This document shows positions 33,128-42,149 of a stretch of DNA of 51,481 bases, piece after piece. The position numbers and the translations under genes were made by a program. The notes under the pieces were generated by a model, which saw nothing but the letters and a program-made list of their open reading frames with translations, had not been told where the DNA came from and did not search any database. Origin of the DNA: an uncultured Flavobacteriales bacterium (GTDB lineage Bacteria; Bacteroidota; Bacteroidia; Flavobacteriales_E; Vicingaceae); contig CAJXMH010000022.1 in NCBI GenBank assembly GCA_913056345.1, positions 1 to 51,481 on the forward strand. Reading direction: 5' to 3'. Every line of letters begins with the position of its first letter. The first letter of the stretch is position 1.

Positions 33128-33733
33128 ATGAGTTTAATTGATCGTTTATTAAAAGACCTTTTTCCCGACAGGGAAACTACCACCAAGACTTCTCCTATAA
33201 AGGAGGTTTTGGTAAAGGAAATGATCAAGCGTAATCAAGTTTTCTTGGATGGTTATGAAGCGTGGAAAGCTGCTGAAATGCAAATGGGTGTATTGGCACA
33301 TCTTAAAGAAGCTTCTGAAATTAAATATTCCAACCCTGATGCTGAGGTAAATTTCTTTCACTATCGAGATGTGCAGTCAAATGGATTTTATTTTCACGGC
33401 GAAGCTCCTTGGACAGCAGAGGATTACTCTTATTTGATTCATCACTTTATTGATGTATTGAAAAAGGAAGAGTACTATTTGAATAATGCTAAAAGAGAAG
33501 TAGTTGAGGAAGAAAAGCAATTAAAAACAGTTGAGCACTTTTATTTAAAACCAAAGCTTAAGTACAGAAGGGAAGTACCTTACGAGCAACTGTATGGGAA
33601 CGTTGAGATTGAACACCGTTTAGTAGAGGATAAAACCAATTTGGTTAAGGTAATGGTTAATGTATATAACGACCGAAACTTTAAAAAGGCTGCCAATTTC
33701 GAAGAGCTCTTGCCAAAATTTTGGCTACCTTAA
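33128..33733 (+). CDS. Unknown protein, first gene of a two-gene unit
   Basis: Not recognised. 201 residues, soluble, no signal peptide or membrane segment. The N-terminal helix reads MSLIDRLLKDLFPDRETTTK. A mixed central region has FFHYRDVQSNGFYFHGEAPW, and a highly charged helix (DVLKKEEYYLNNAKREVVEE) leads to a beta-rich C terminus (VEHFYLKPKLKYRREVPYEQ). It starts after a 229-base A/T-rich gap (32899-33127) in which I see no gene or strong terminator. Only 4 bases separate it from the kinase-like gene, so the products probably act together. Confidence 0.7.
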   Translation: MSLIDRLLKDLFPDRETTTKTSPIKEVLVKEMIKRNQVFLDGYEAWKAAEMQMGVLAHLKEASEIKYSNPDAEVNFFHYRDVQSNGFYFHGEAPWTAEDYSYLIHHFIDVLKKEEYYLNNAKREVVEEEKQLKTVEHFYLKPKLKYRREVPYEQLYGNVEIEHRLVEDKTNLVKVMVNVYNDRNFKKAANFEELLPKFWLP

Positions 33734-33737
33734 CTTT

Positions 33738-34787
33738 ATGAATACTATTTCTAAGAAGAAAGAGCATTTTCCGGTAAAGTTGCCTCTGCGAAAATATTTG
33801 AAGAAGTATTCGAGGGAGCATAAATTACCTATCGGTTATAATGATCTAGATCATTATCAACATGCTGTTTCGCTTTACGATAAGGCAGGTAAAGATACCC
33901 TTTGGGAAACGGTCTATTACAGTCCGTCTGAGATGGAGGAGGTTAACCAAAAATTATGCAAGGTATACTCACAGCTCAAAACCGAAGGTGATACAACTGT
34001 AATGGAACACCTTTTTGTTGACCGCATTGATTATTGCCCTTTTGGAAATTCCAAGCCATTTAGGGTTCGGATTACCAATCGCTTCAATGATAACTACGAT
34101 TACTTCTATGTAAAGAAAGCAGATGCTTCAAGGATTTATGGTTTGGAGTTAGAGCACATACTTTCTCCTAATAGGATTAGTTACATTGTAGATGGTAATA
34201 CAATCATTGAAGACCACATTGCAGGGATTCCCGGCGATGTTTTTATAAAAAATTGGTTAGATGATCCGCAATTAAATAGGACCCGCTTAGCTAAAGAGTT
34301 TGTGAAATTTAATGAGCGCTGTTTTGTTCGCCTGCTAGGCGATATGAGGTCTTATAACTATGTTGTGGACATCACTCCTGACTTTGATGATATTCAATAT
34401 CGAATTAGAGCCATTGACTTTGATCAACAATGTTATGAAGGGATGAAAAGCATGTACCTTCCTCAATTCTTTAAAGACAACAATCCCATTGTAGAGTTTT
34501 GCATGGAATTGTTGAATCCCGAGACCATCAGACAGTACCAAAAAGAAGAACGGGCATTAATTGCTAATCGGATAAAAGTTTCACGTTATCGCTTAAAAGA
34601 CCTTTCAGACTGCATGGAAGAAGAGACCTTAAGTCAACCAGACAAGGTTGAGCACTTAAAAAAAGAGCTTGCAGATCACTTTGAAGACGTCAGTTTTTTA
34701 GAATGTGAGAATATGGGAGAAATACTGCGAACGCGCTTATTCATATTACTCTACAACAACAAGGATATTCTAATTGACGGGATTTAA
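33738..34787 (+). CDS. Unknown protein with kinase-fold hallmarks
   Basis: 349 residues, no signal peptide. No family is recognised by name. In order, the sequence shows possible elements of a protein-kinase/aminoglycoside-phosphotransferase fold. A lysine strand lies at about 121-130 (DYFYVKKADA) and an acidic helix at 134-141 (YGLELEHI). The hinge-like EDHIAGIPGD is at 158-167. A catalytic-loop-like LLGDMRSYNYVVD with Asp202 and Asn207 comes next, followed by a metal-site-like RAIDFDQQ with Asp227. The tail is helical. The start is ATG at 33738; the longer open frame overlaps the upstream gene and is unlikely. This assignment is inference; the spacing D202-x4-N207 and the later DFD are the strongest points. 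Confidence 0.7.
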   Translation: MNTISKKKEHFPVKLPLRKYLKKYSREHKLPIGYNDLDHYQHAVSLYDKAGKDTLWETVYYSPSEMEEVNQKLCKVYSQLKTEGDTTVMEHLFVDRIDYCPFGNSKPFRVRITNRFNDNYDYFYVKKADASRIYGLELEHILSPNRISYIVDGNTIIEDHIAGIPGDVFIKNWLDDPQLNRTRLAKEFVKFNERCFVRLLGDMRSYNYVVDITPDFDDIQYRIRAIDFDQQCYEGMKSMYLPQFFKDNNPIVEFCMELLNPETIRQYQKEERALIANRIKVSRYRLKDLSDCMEEETLSQPDKVEHLKKELADHFEDVSFLECENMGEILRTRLFILLYNNKDILIDGI

Positions 34788-34858
34788 TTGGAACAAAGTA
34801 ATCAGTAATAATACCTTAAGGATTTGGTTTAATGTAAGATGATTAGGTCAACTCTTCT

Positions 34859-36373
34859 TTAGTAAAAAACAGCTTCTTTGCTCAATGGTCTTTCTTCAAT
34901 TAGCCATTTAAAACCACGGTAACGTAAATCCTTAACTGGATCAAGCTCTCCCATAGGATGCATAGTTGCATCAGGCTGGTTAATAAAGGAGATGGATTGA
35001 ATCGCCTCATTTGCCAACTTAATATCAATGTCACTGCTCTCTGCTACATTAACGCCAATGAATTTGTCCTCTTCGTCCTGCCCCCAATAAGTTGTTTCGC
35101 CATTACCACGCACTTGAATCAGGTTTAGTTTGCCCTCCTTAAAATAACCTGTCATTTCCTTGCCTTTTATTTGGTTGAAACGAATGCTATCAACTTCTGA
35201 AATGATGAAAGCGTTGGTTTGTAGAAAGAGTGAATGAATTTTGCTGTTTGCTGTTCTAATGTCAATCCGCTCAGCTGTAAGTTGATTTTGTTCTGACCAT
35301 AATACAGGTGAGCCATGCAGCTCAATGGTGCTGTCGCTCAAAGCGTATGAAATTGAATCACATTTTCCTTGCAGGTCTTGCTTGTATATTTTAACGCCAT
35401 AATAGGCCAATAAAGAACGTTCATTCTCCTTATTGGTGAAGACTTTGAAAGTGTCGGCATGCATAAATAAAGAGTCTGAGTCAAATATTTGAGTAAGCAA
35501 GGCTTGCCCATGAACAATTGCACTATCTTTTTTTTCAAATATTTCACCGTATAGACCATTTACAAGAACCTGCTCAGCAGTATCCGTAATTTGAATTGAG
35601 CCAATAGCTCTACCATAGCCAATATTTCGGTCGTAGTAAAGGGTGTCTCCTTCCAACTTTCGGCCATCAGAGATCAAGTAAGCATTTTCGTAGTATTGCG
35701 AAATGTCCTTTGGTGTATCATACCAACCTGTTTCACAATAAATAAGGTTACTATCTCCTTCAATGATTGTAGGTCCTAAAAAGTTGACCATTTCATTTTT
35801 ACTGAAATACTTCAAAGTGTCCGACCGCATGATAAAGTCAGGATTACTAAGGGTAACAGAATCTTTGAAAAAGAACAAGGACTGGTTGGCTAGGAAATAT
35901 CCAATTTCGCTAACAAGCAGGTTACTGTCATTCTTACTTTCAATTACACCACCAGTATTATACTGAGCCACATTTGTTAGTCGATTGTAAAGAATTGCAT
36001 CAGTAATTAAGGTAAAGTCGCTATTTTCTAGTTTAACTACTTTACCTTCAACTTCTGCCAAACGGCTGTTACCATTGTAATGTAGAACATCGCCGTATAA
36101 GTTCAGCGTGTCGCCTTGATTGATCCTTATATTGCCGTAGGCATCAATTAGATTTTCATCTCGGTAAAAAAGGGCGCTGTCGCAGTACATTAAGGCTTTT
36201 TGGTGTCTAAACTTAACGTTGCCTCTTAACTTTTGAGCTTTTTTTCCGTCTACAGTTAATCCAATTAGCTCACTAGCATCAATGATCTCGATCTGCTCTT
36301 TTTTTTGAGCCCATAATGCTGAGAAAAGCAAAGAAAGTAGCAGCAGTAAACCGCTTTTTAAGCTACTGTCCAT
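34859..36373 (-). CDS. OstA-like protein (LptA/LptD N-domain family)
   Basis: 504-residue periplasmic or secreted protein of the OstA/LptA fold, thought to help carry lipopolysaccharide to the outer membrane. Signal peptide KSGLLLLLSLLFSALWAQ. The repeating beta-jellyroll pattern is clear: AQKLRGNVKFRHQKALMYCD, NLIDAYGNIRINQGDTLNLY, GDVLHYNGNSRLAEVEGKV, and later TYWGQDEEDKFIGVNVAESS. Lengths near 500-600 are typical in Bacteroidota. The ATG overlaps purA by 16 bases, so translation is coupled. It is the last gene of the fur-STAS-purA run. Confidence 0.87.
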   Translation of the reverse strand: MDSSLKSGLLLLLSLLFSALWAQKKEQIEIIDASELIGLTVDGKKAQKLRGNVKFRHQKALMYCDSALFYRDENLIDAYGNIRINQGDTLNLYGDVLHYNGNSRLAEVEGKVVKLENSDFTLITDAILYNRLTNVAQYNTGGVIESKNDSNLLVSEIGYFLANQSLFFFKDSVTLSNPDFIMRSDTLKYFSKNEMVNFLGPTIIEGDSNLIYCETGWYDTPKDISQYYENAYLISDGRKLEGDTLYYDRNIGYGRAIGSIQITDTAEQVLVNGLYGEIFEKKDSAIVHGQALLTQIFDSDSLFMHADTFKVFTNKENERSLLAYYGVKIYKQDLQGKCDSISYALSDSTIELHGSPVLWSEQNQLTAERIDIRTANSKIHSLFLQTNAFIISEVDSIRFNQIKGKEMTGYFKEGKLNLIQVRGNGETTYWGQDEEDKFIGVNVAESSDIDIKLANEAIQSISFINQPDATMHPMGELDPVKDLRYRGFKWLIEERPLSKEAVFY

Positions 36374-37644
36374 TTGCTTTTGCGAACTAAGGTTTGACTT
36401 CGATCAGGGCCAACAGAGACTATGCTTATAGGGGTCTCTAGCACTTTCTCTAGGTATTCGATGTAGTCATTTAAGTTTTTTGGAATATTGGAGATATCCT
36501 TTAGATCCGTCAAATCTTCTGACCATCCGTTTAGTTCTTCATAAACAGGCGTCAATTCCTCTCCAACTACATCAAAAGGTAAATAGTCAATGGTTTCTCC
36601 CCTGTAGACATAAGCTGTGCAGACTTTTATTTTCTCAAAGTAACTCAACACATCTGCTTTGGTCATGATCAATTCGGTTACACCGTTAATCATGATGGCA
36701 TATTTCAACGCAGGAAGATCTATCCAGCCGCATCTTCTTGGGCGACCAGTAGTAGCACCAAATTCGTTTCCTGCCTTTCGTATATTTTCACCTGTGCTGT
36801 CGTTTAATTCAGTAGGGAAGGGGCCGCTACCCACTCTTGTGCAATAAGCCTTAAAAATTCCATATACTGACCCAATCTGATTGGGGGCCACACCAAGCCC
36901 TGTGCAAGCACCTGCAGTTATAGTGTTAGAGGAAGTAACAAAAGGGTAGGAGCCAAAATCAATATCAAGCAGGGTTCCTTGTGCTCCTTCTGCAAGTACT
37001 TTTTTCCCTTCTTTGCGGTAATCGTTTATGGTGTGCTCGCTATCAACTAGTTTGTAGTTTTTAAATTCGTTCATGGCTTCAAACCACAAGGCTTCCAATT
37101 CTTCAAGCTCATACTCAAAATCATATTGAGCTAAAATTTGAAGGTGTTTGTTTTTCAAAGCCTCATACTTCTCGTTAAAGTTTGGACTTTCAAAATCACC
37201 TATTCGCAATCCATTTCTTCCTGTCTTATCCATGTAGGTAGGGCCTATTCCCTTGAGGGTGGATCCGATTTTTTCTTTACCCTTTGCCTTCTCAGATGCT
37301 GCGTCTAGTAAGCGATGTGTTGGTAAGATCAAATGCGCCTTTCTTGAAATAGACAAGCGTTTGTTTATGGGAAGGTCATACTGTTTTAAGGCTTCTATTT
37401 CTTTTACAAAAATGATTGGATCAATTACAACTCCATTGCCCACCACATTACTTTTATCCCCATGAAAAATACCTGAGGGGATGGTATGTAAAACATGTTT
37501 TATACCGTCAAACTCTAAGGTGTGCCCTGCATTAGGCCCTCCTTGAAAACGAGCAATTACATCATATTTGGGTGTGAGTACGTCTACAACTTTACCTTTG
37601 CCTTCATCGCCCCACTGTAGGCCCAATAATACATCTACTTTCAT
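36358..37644 (-). CDS. purA: Adenylosuccinate synthetase
   Basis: 428-residue cytosolic enzyme that joins IMP and aspartate with GTP to adenylosuccinate, the committed step to AMP. The GTP loop and catalytic residues are in LLGLQWGDEGKGKVVDVL (Asp and Lys) and RFQGGPNAGHTLEF (catalytic His). KIGSTLKGIGPTYMDK, EGAQGTLLDIDFGSYPFVTS and TTGRPRRCGWIDL are the other family motifs. It begins directly after the STAS stop, with no spacer, and overlaps the OstA-like gene by 16 bases. PurA in several bacteria is inhibited by (p)ppGpp, which the upstream RSH enzyme makes. Confidence 0.97.
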   Translation of the reverse strand: MKVDVLLGLQWGDEGKGKVVDVLTPKYDVIARFQGGPNAGHTLEFDGIKHVLHTIPSGIFHGDKSNVVGNGVVIDPIIFVKEIEALKQYDLPINKRLSISRKAHLILPTHRLLDAASEKAKGKEKIGSTLKGIGPTYMDKTGRNGLRIGDFESPNFNEKYEALKNKHLQILAQYDFEYELEELEALWFEAMNEFKNYKLVDSEHTINDYRKEGKKVLAEGAQGTLLDIDFGSYPFVTSSNTITAGACTGLGVAPNQIGSVYGIFKAYCTRVGSGPFPTELNDSTGENIRKAGNEFGATTGRPRRCGWIDLPALKYAIMINGVTELIMTKADVLSYFEKIKVCTAYVYRGETIDYLPFDVVGEELTPVYEELNGWSEDLTDLKDISNIPKNLNDYIEYLEKVLETPISIVSVGPDRSQTLVRKSKWTVA

Positions 37645-37992
37645 TTATTCTGCTAATTTATTAATCGCTTCTTCTTTAGTTGCGCAAATGGTAAAAAGGT
37701 TAAATAATTTACTGGTTTTCAATATGGATTCAACAGTGTTTGGTACCCCAAAGATGATGAGTTTTCCATAATGATCTCGGTTCATGTTTAATAAGCTAAT
37801 GAGAACGTTTAAACCTGAACTGTTCATGTAATCTATTTTACTTAAGTCAATAATAAAGTTCTGAGAACCTGCTTTAATCAAAGCTTCGTATTCGTCCATC
37901 AACGGATCAGCTTCACTGCGGTCTAAGATTCTGCCTTCAAAACTAAAAATAACCGTTTTGTCAATTTTTTCTACATCGTAAGAAAACCTCAT
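37645..37992 (-). CDS. STAS-domain protein, anti-sigma-factor antagonist type
   Basis: 115-residue single STAS domain. The switch region is IDLSKIDYMNSSGLNVLISL (residues 48-67): the phosphorylatable serine of SpoIIAA-type proteins corresponds to Ser58 (with Ser59 next to it), but the usual preceding Asp is Asn57. By analogy it would be phosphorylated by an anti-sigma kinase and dephosphorylated by a PP2C phosphatase; neither partner is in the window. The start ATG overlaps the fur stop (ATGA), and the stop abuts the purA ATG. Confidence 0.88.
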   Translation of the reverse strand: MRFSYDVEKIDKTVIFSFEGRILDRSEADPLMDEYEALIKAGSQNFIIDLSKIDYMNSSGLNVLISLLNMNRDHYGKLIIFGVPNTVESILKTSKLFNLFTICATKEEAINKLAE

Positions 37993-38474
37993 TTTTCTAC
38001 TTTTTTGTCAGGTGCGGTGTCTTCCCTTCCTTGGCAAGAATTACAAATGCCATATAAATTTAAAGAGTGGTGAAGAATTTGAAAGTCTAACAGTTCACCA
38101 ACAGTTGATTTGATGTGTTGAATTCTAGGGTCACAAAACTCAATGACTTTATTGCAATTGGTACATACCAAATGGTCATGTTGCTTGTATGCGTAAGAGC
38201 GCTCATATTGAGCGATGTTGTTACCAAACTGGTGCTTTCTTACAAGGTTGCAGGCTAATAGCAAGTCAATGGTATTGTAAAGTGTAGCCCTGCTAACCCG
38301 ATAATTCTTTTCTTTCATTGAAAGGTAAAGCTTTTCAATGTCAAAGTGCCCTTCCTGATCGTAAATTTCGTTTAGTATAGCGAATCGTTCCGGAGTTTTT
38401 CGATGCCCATTTTTTTCTAAATAGGCAGAAAAGATAGAGTTTACTTTCTCAAGATGTTCAGGCTTAGATGACAT
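37989..38474 (-). CDS. Fur-family transcriptional regulator
   Basis: 161-residue metal- or peroxide-sensing repressor. The winged-helix DNA-binding domain (about 20-85) has GHRKTPERFAILNEIYDQEG and YRVSRATLYNTIDLLLA. The dimerisation domain contains HDHLVCTNCNKVIEFCD (with one CxxC) and LYGICNSCQG (second CxxC) for structural zinc. The regulatory His/Glu residues (QHDHLVCTNC, EFCDP) are retained, so metal sensing is likely; Fur versus PerR or Zur cannot be decided. It sits directly downstream of the RSH gene but has its own -7 element (38491-38498). Confidence 0.92.
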   Translation of the reverse strand: MSSKPEHLEKVNSIFSAYLEKNGHRKTPERFAILNEIYDQEGHFDIEKLYLSMKEKNYRVSRATLYNTIDLLLACNLVRKHQFGNNIAQYERSYAYKQHDHLVCTNCNKVIEFCDPRIQHIKSTVGELLDFQILHHSLNLYGICNSCQGREDTAPDKKVEK

Positions 38475-38490
38475 AGTAAAGCTTAAAGGT

Positions 38491-38498
38491 CAAAAGTA
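38491..38498 (-). promoter_or_regulatory. -7 promoter element of the fur-STAS-purA operon
   Basis: TACTTTTG on the minus strand (38498-38491), with transcription expected near 38484, ten bases before the fur ATG (38474). It lies between the RSH stop (38526) and fur. No clear -33 TTG. Confidence 0.42.
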
Positions 38499-38525
38499 AG
38501 CACAATTCAGCATTTTGAGAGTTTA

Positions 38526-40736
38526 CTAAGCGTCTATTCTAGATACGTTAATCACCCCTTCTATGCCTTTAATTTGGTTGGCTAATTTATGCAAGTGTTT
38601 AGTATCGTGAACATAAAGCATAATGGTGCCTTCAAAAATTCCGTCATTAGAGTCAAAACTTATAGAGCGCATATTTACATTGAGCTGCTCTGAGATAAGT
38701 TGGGTAATCTTATTAACTAGACCTAAGTCGTCAATCCCTGTAACTTTTATACCTGCTAAAAAGGCAATTTGTTGTTGACTAGTCCACCGGGCTTTTACTA
38801 TGCGGTAAGCATAATTAGACATAAGTTGCACTGCATTAGGGCAATTCGTTTTATGGATCTTGATGCCTTCATTGATCGAGATGAAACCGAAGACTTCATC
38901 TCCCGGTATAGGGTTGCAGCAAGGAGCAATTTTATAGTCGAAGTGGTCCATTTCCTCCCCAATAACCAGCATCTCTTCAGTCTTACCCTTTTGTATAAGC
39001 TGTTTTTCAAACTCGCTTTGTTTTACTGGGGCACTTTCTTTACCTACAATTTGCCCTTTTTCAACGATTAGGCTATCCAGGCGTTTAATGTTGATGCGAT
39101 CAATCGAGAAACGGTAAAAAAGTTCATGATCATTAGGTAAGCGGTAAAGCTTCAATATTTCTTTCATATTGGCTTCATTTAGTTTAATGCCGCTTTTCTT
39201 TAACCATTTTTGAACTTTCGGTTTCCCTTCTTCCGCTAAGCGTTTTTTATCTTCTCTTAAGGCTGATTTAATTTTTGACTTTGCTTTGCCGGTAATTACA
39301 TAGTCCAACCAACTTTCATTCGGTTTTTGTTTCTTAGAGGTAATGATCTCAACTTGATCACCGCTTTTTAATTGAGTGCTTAGGGGTACTAATTTGTGGT
39401 TTACCTTCGCGCCCATGCAGTGGTAGCCAACTTCAGAATGAATTTCAAAAGCAAAGTCTAGAGCAGAAGCTCTTTTTGGTAGGTTTCTAATTTCTCCTTT
39501 AGGTGTAAAGATGAATATTTCTTCTGCAAATAGATTCAGTTTGAAATCATCGATAAACTCAATGGCATCTTTCTCCGGGTTTTCTAAAAGTTCTCGAATC
39601 TTATTGATCCATAGGTCAAAACTGGATTCATTAGCACCCTCTTTGTATTTCCAATGTGCAGCATAGCCTTTTTCTGCAATTTCGTCCATGCGGCTACTTC
39701 TTATTTGCACTTCTACCCATTTACCTCCGGGGCTCATAACTGTTGTATGCAAAGATTCATAACCATTTGCCTTAGGCGTAGAAATCCAGTCCCTTAATCG
39801 ATCAGGATTTGGCTGATAGAAATCGGTTACTACTGAGTAGGTGTTCCAACAGAGGGCCTTTTCATTTTGAGGCTGTGTTTCAAGGATAATGCGAATAGCA
39901 AAAACGTCATAGATCTCTTCGAAGTTGACGTTTTTTTTCTTCATCTTTTGGAAGATAGAATAGACAGACTTGGTTCTTCCTTTAAGCTCAAACTTGATTT
40001 TTTGCTTTTTGAGTTCCCTTACAATCGGTACACTAAACTGGTTAACAAAACGTGTTCTAACAGCTTTGGTCTTTTTGAGTTTAGTTGTGATTTCATCATA
40101 CACTTCAGGTTCAGTGTATTTTAGTGAAAGGTCTTCTAATTCAGTCTTTAAGGCGTAAAGTCCCAAACGATGTGCAAGAGGTGAGAAGAGGTATAAGGTC
40201 TCTGAGGCAATCTTAAGTTGCTTATCTCTGCGCATTGAATCTAGGGTGCGCATATTGTGCAGGCGGTCTGCCAATTTGATCAAGATCACCCTTACATCGT
40301 CAGAAAGCGTAAGTAATATCTTTCTAAAGTTTTCAGCTTGCATGGAAACGGTATAATCCACTACTTCTGAAAGCTTAGTTAGGCCGTCTATAATGGTACG
40401 CTCCTTTGGGCCAAATAAACGCTCAATGTCTTCCAGACTGATTTCTGTGTCCTCAACAGTGTCGTGCAAGAGTGCACAAATAATTGAAGTTGTACCCAAA
40501 CCGATCTCTTCAGCTACAATACGAGCCACTTCTAGCGGATGGTAAATGTAAGGCTCACCTGATTTTCTGCGCATATCTTTATGAGCCTCAAGTGCAATAT
40601 CAAAGGCCTTACGCAATTTCTCCTTGTCTTTCTTTGTGCGCACATTCTTGCTCACTTTTAATAAGGCTCTATACCGTCTTTTTATGGCTCGCTTTTCGGC
40701 TTCCTCTTGGCCAATGCCTATTCCCTTTTCACTCAT
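38526..40736 (-). CDS. RSH (p)ppGpp synthetase/hydrolase
   Basis: 736-residue long RSH enzyme of the stringent response. Order of domains: HD hydrolase (about 50-200; IYHPLEVARIVAEEIGLG, ALLHDTVEDTEIS with H91/D92, LADRLHNMRTLDSM); synthetase (about 240-350; GRTKSVYSIFQKMKKKN, ANGYESLHTTVMSPGG); TGS (about 405-465; EIFIFTPKGEIRNLPKRASA); a zinc-finger/ACT-type C terminus (APCCNPIPGDEVFGFI, HKTNCPNA). Both catalytic halves keep key residues, so it is bifunctional (SpoT/Rel type). A -7 element lies only four bases ahead of the ATG, suggesting almost no leader. Confidence 0.95.
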   Translation of the reverse strand: MSEKGIGIGQEEAEKRAIKRRYRALLKVSKNVRTKKDKEKLRKAFDIALEAHKDMRRKSGEPYIYHPLEVARIVAEEIGLGTTSIICALLHDTVEDTEISLEDIERLFGPKERTIIDGLTKLSEVVDYTVSMQAENFRKILLTLSDDVRVILIKLADRLHNMRTLDSMRRDKQLKIASETLYLFSPLAHRLGLYALKTELEDLSLKYTEPEVYDEITTKLKKTKAVRTRFVNQFSVPIVRELKKQKIKFELKGRTKSVYSIFQKMKKKNVNFEEIYDVFAIRIILETQPQNEKALCWNTYSVVTDFYQPNPDRLRDWISTPKANGYESLHTTVMSPGGKWVEVQIRSSRMDEIAEKGYAAHWKYKEGANESSFDLWINKIRELLENPEKDAIEFIDDFKLNLFAEEIFIFTPKGEIRNLPKRASALDFAFEIHSEVGYHCMGAKVNHKLVPLSTQLKSGDQVEIITSKKQKPNESWLDYVITGKAKSKIKSALREDKKRLAEEGKPKVQKWLKKSGIKLNEANMKEILKLYRLPNDHELFYRFSIDRINIKRLDSLIVEKGQIVGKESAPVKQSEFEKQLIQKGKTEEMLVIGEEMDHFDYKIAPCCNPIPGDEVFGFISINEGIKIHKTNCPNAVQLMSNYAYRIVKARWTSQQQIAFLAGIKVTGIDDLGLVNKITQLISEQLNVNMRSISFDSNDGIFEGTIMLYVHDTKHLHKLANQIKGIEGVINVSRIDA

Positions 40737-40740
40737 GATT

Positions 40741-40748
40741 CAAAGTTA
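40741..40748 (-). promoter_or_regulatory. -7 promoter element of RSH gene, very short leader
   Basis: TAACTTTG on the minus strand (40748-40741). The ATG is at 40736-40734, four bases after the element, so normal start-site spacing would put transcription start at or inside the start codon. No TTG at the usual -33 distance is seen. Confidence 0.35.
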
Positions 40749-40839
40749 ATCAAAAGCCCTGCTTTGGCCTTTTTCAACCTCAATATTTACCGCTATTTTC
40801 GAGATATAATAGTACTTTCGTGAAACCCAATTGATAAAA

Positions 40840-42141
40840 ATGAGTGATACAAAGTATTTGTTTTCCGAATTTGAATCCATTAGTGATCAAGTCTGGCACG
40901 AGCGTTTGTTGAAAGACCTAAGAGGCAAAGATTATGAAGAAACACTCATCTGGGAAGATGAATGTGGGATCAAGCATAAACCCTATTATCGGGAAACTGA
41001 TCTAGAGGAGAATAGACTGGCTGAATTACAAGCTTGCCAGCCGTTAGAGCATGATTGGAAAATCATACAAAGTTTTGATTTACAAAATGATAAAATAAAA
41101 GCTCAGGTGCAAAACGCTCTTGAATTTGGAGTAGATCAAGTTATTGTTAATGGAGTAAATCAACTCAAAGAAGTTCCTGAAAAACTTGGAAACAAGCATA
41201 AAGGCAAAACTCAAGTAAAGGCGCGACTCAACTTTTTACCTACAGAACATTTACTGAATCATTTTTATGTAGACCCTATAGGTCGCGAGCTGGAAAGCGG
41301 TAAAACCCAAGACTACATGCCTCAGCTTTCTGCTTTGTTCAAAGAGCGTTTGAATCAATTAGAGCCAGATCGATTTTTATTGGTAGATGCAAGTCCCTAC
41401 AAAAATGCAGGAGCAACCATAGTACAAGAAATGGCACTCAGCTTAGCGCATGCTTTAGAGTACTTTGATCTATTGACTGATGCAGGCTTCACAGCCGGAG
41501 CTATTGCTCGGAATATGGAGTTTAAACTAAGCTACAGTAGTTCCTTCTTTCCTGAAGTTGCTAAAGGTCGAGCGATGCATTATTTGATTAAAAAGCTATA
41601 CCAAGCATACGAAGTGGAAGAGGAGCCATCTATTTGGGGAGAAGGAAGTGCCTATTACCTAACACCTCAAGATCCTTATAATAATTTGCTTCGTGCCACC
41701 ACCATGAGTATGGCCGCAATACTTGGTAATTGTCAAAAAGTAAGTACACCGGCCTTTGACGAACTCGCTGAACCATCTGTTTTGGGCATTAGAATGGCTA
41801 AGAACGTACAATTGATCTTGAAAGAAGAAGCCTATTTTGCTCAGGTAAAAGATATGGCTGCAGGGTCCTATTACCTTGAAAGCTTGAGTGTGCAATTAGC
41901 AGAAACAGCTTGGGATATGTTTCGTTCTGCTCAGAAAACAGGGAGTTTGAGTGAACGTTTTAAAAATGGTAGCTTAAAAACAGAGTTGGATGCATCCCAT
42001 GAAAAGCGGAAGCAGACCTACAAAAATGGTAAGCTATTTTTAGGTGTAAACCTGTATCAAAATGATATGGCAGAGGATCTGAAAATAGCACAGAATAAAG
42101 AGAAAGGCTTGCCCAAGCGAAATTTAGCTAACGAAATTTAA
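40840..42141 (+). CDS. mutA: Methylmalonyl-CoA mutase small subunit
   Basis: 433-residue partner of MutB. Mutase large and small subunits share a TIM-barrel; only the large one binds coenzyme B12. Family segments are seen: [55 protein letters not shown]-type region ([19 protein letters not shown]), [20 protein letters not shown], and [18 protein letters not shown]. The C-terminal pseudo-cobalamin domain of the Propionibacterium form is absent. The ATG at 40840 is chosen because the frame's TTG at 40831 adds three codons without benefit. The mutB gene follows after 8 bases. Confidence 0.9.
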   Translation: MSDTKYLFSEFESISDQVWHERLLKDLRGKDYEETLIWEDECGIKHKPYYRETDLEENRLAELQACQPLEHDWKIIQSFDLQNDKIKAQVQNALEFGVDQVIVNGVNQLKEVPEKLGNKHKGKTQVKARLNFLPTEHLLNHFYVDPIGRELESGKTQDYMPQLSALFKERLNQLEPDRFLLVDASPYKNAGATIVQEMALSLAHALEYFDLLTDAGFTAGAIARNMEFKLSYSSSFFPEVAKGRAMHYLIKKLYQAYEVEEEPSIWGEGSAYYLTPQDPYNNLLRATTMSMAAILGNCQKVSTPAFDELAEPSVLGIRMAKNVQLILKEEAYFAQVKDMAAGSYYLESLSVQLAETAWDMFRSAQKTGSLSERFKNGSLKTELDASHEKRKQTYKNGKLFLGVNLYQNDMAEDLKIAQNKEKGLPKRNLANEI

Positions 42142-42149
42142 AAAGGATT

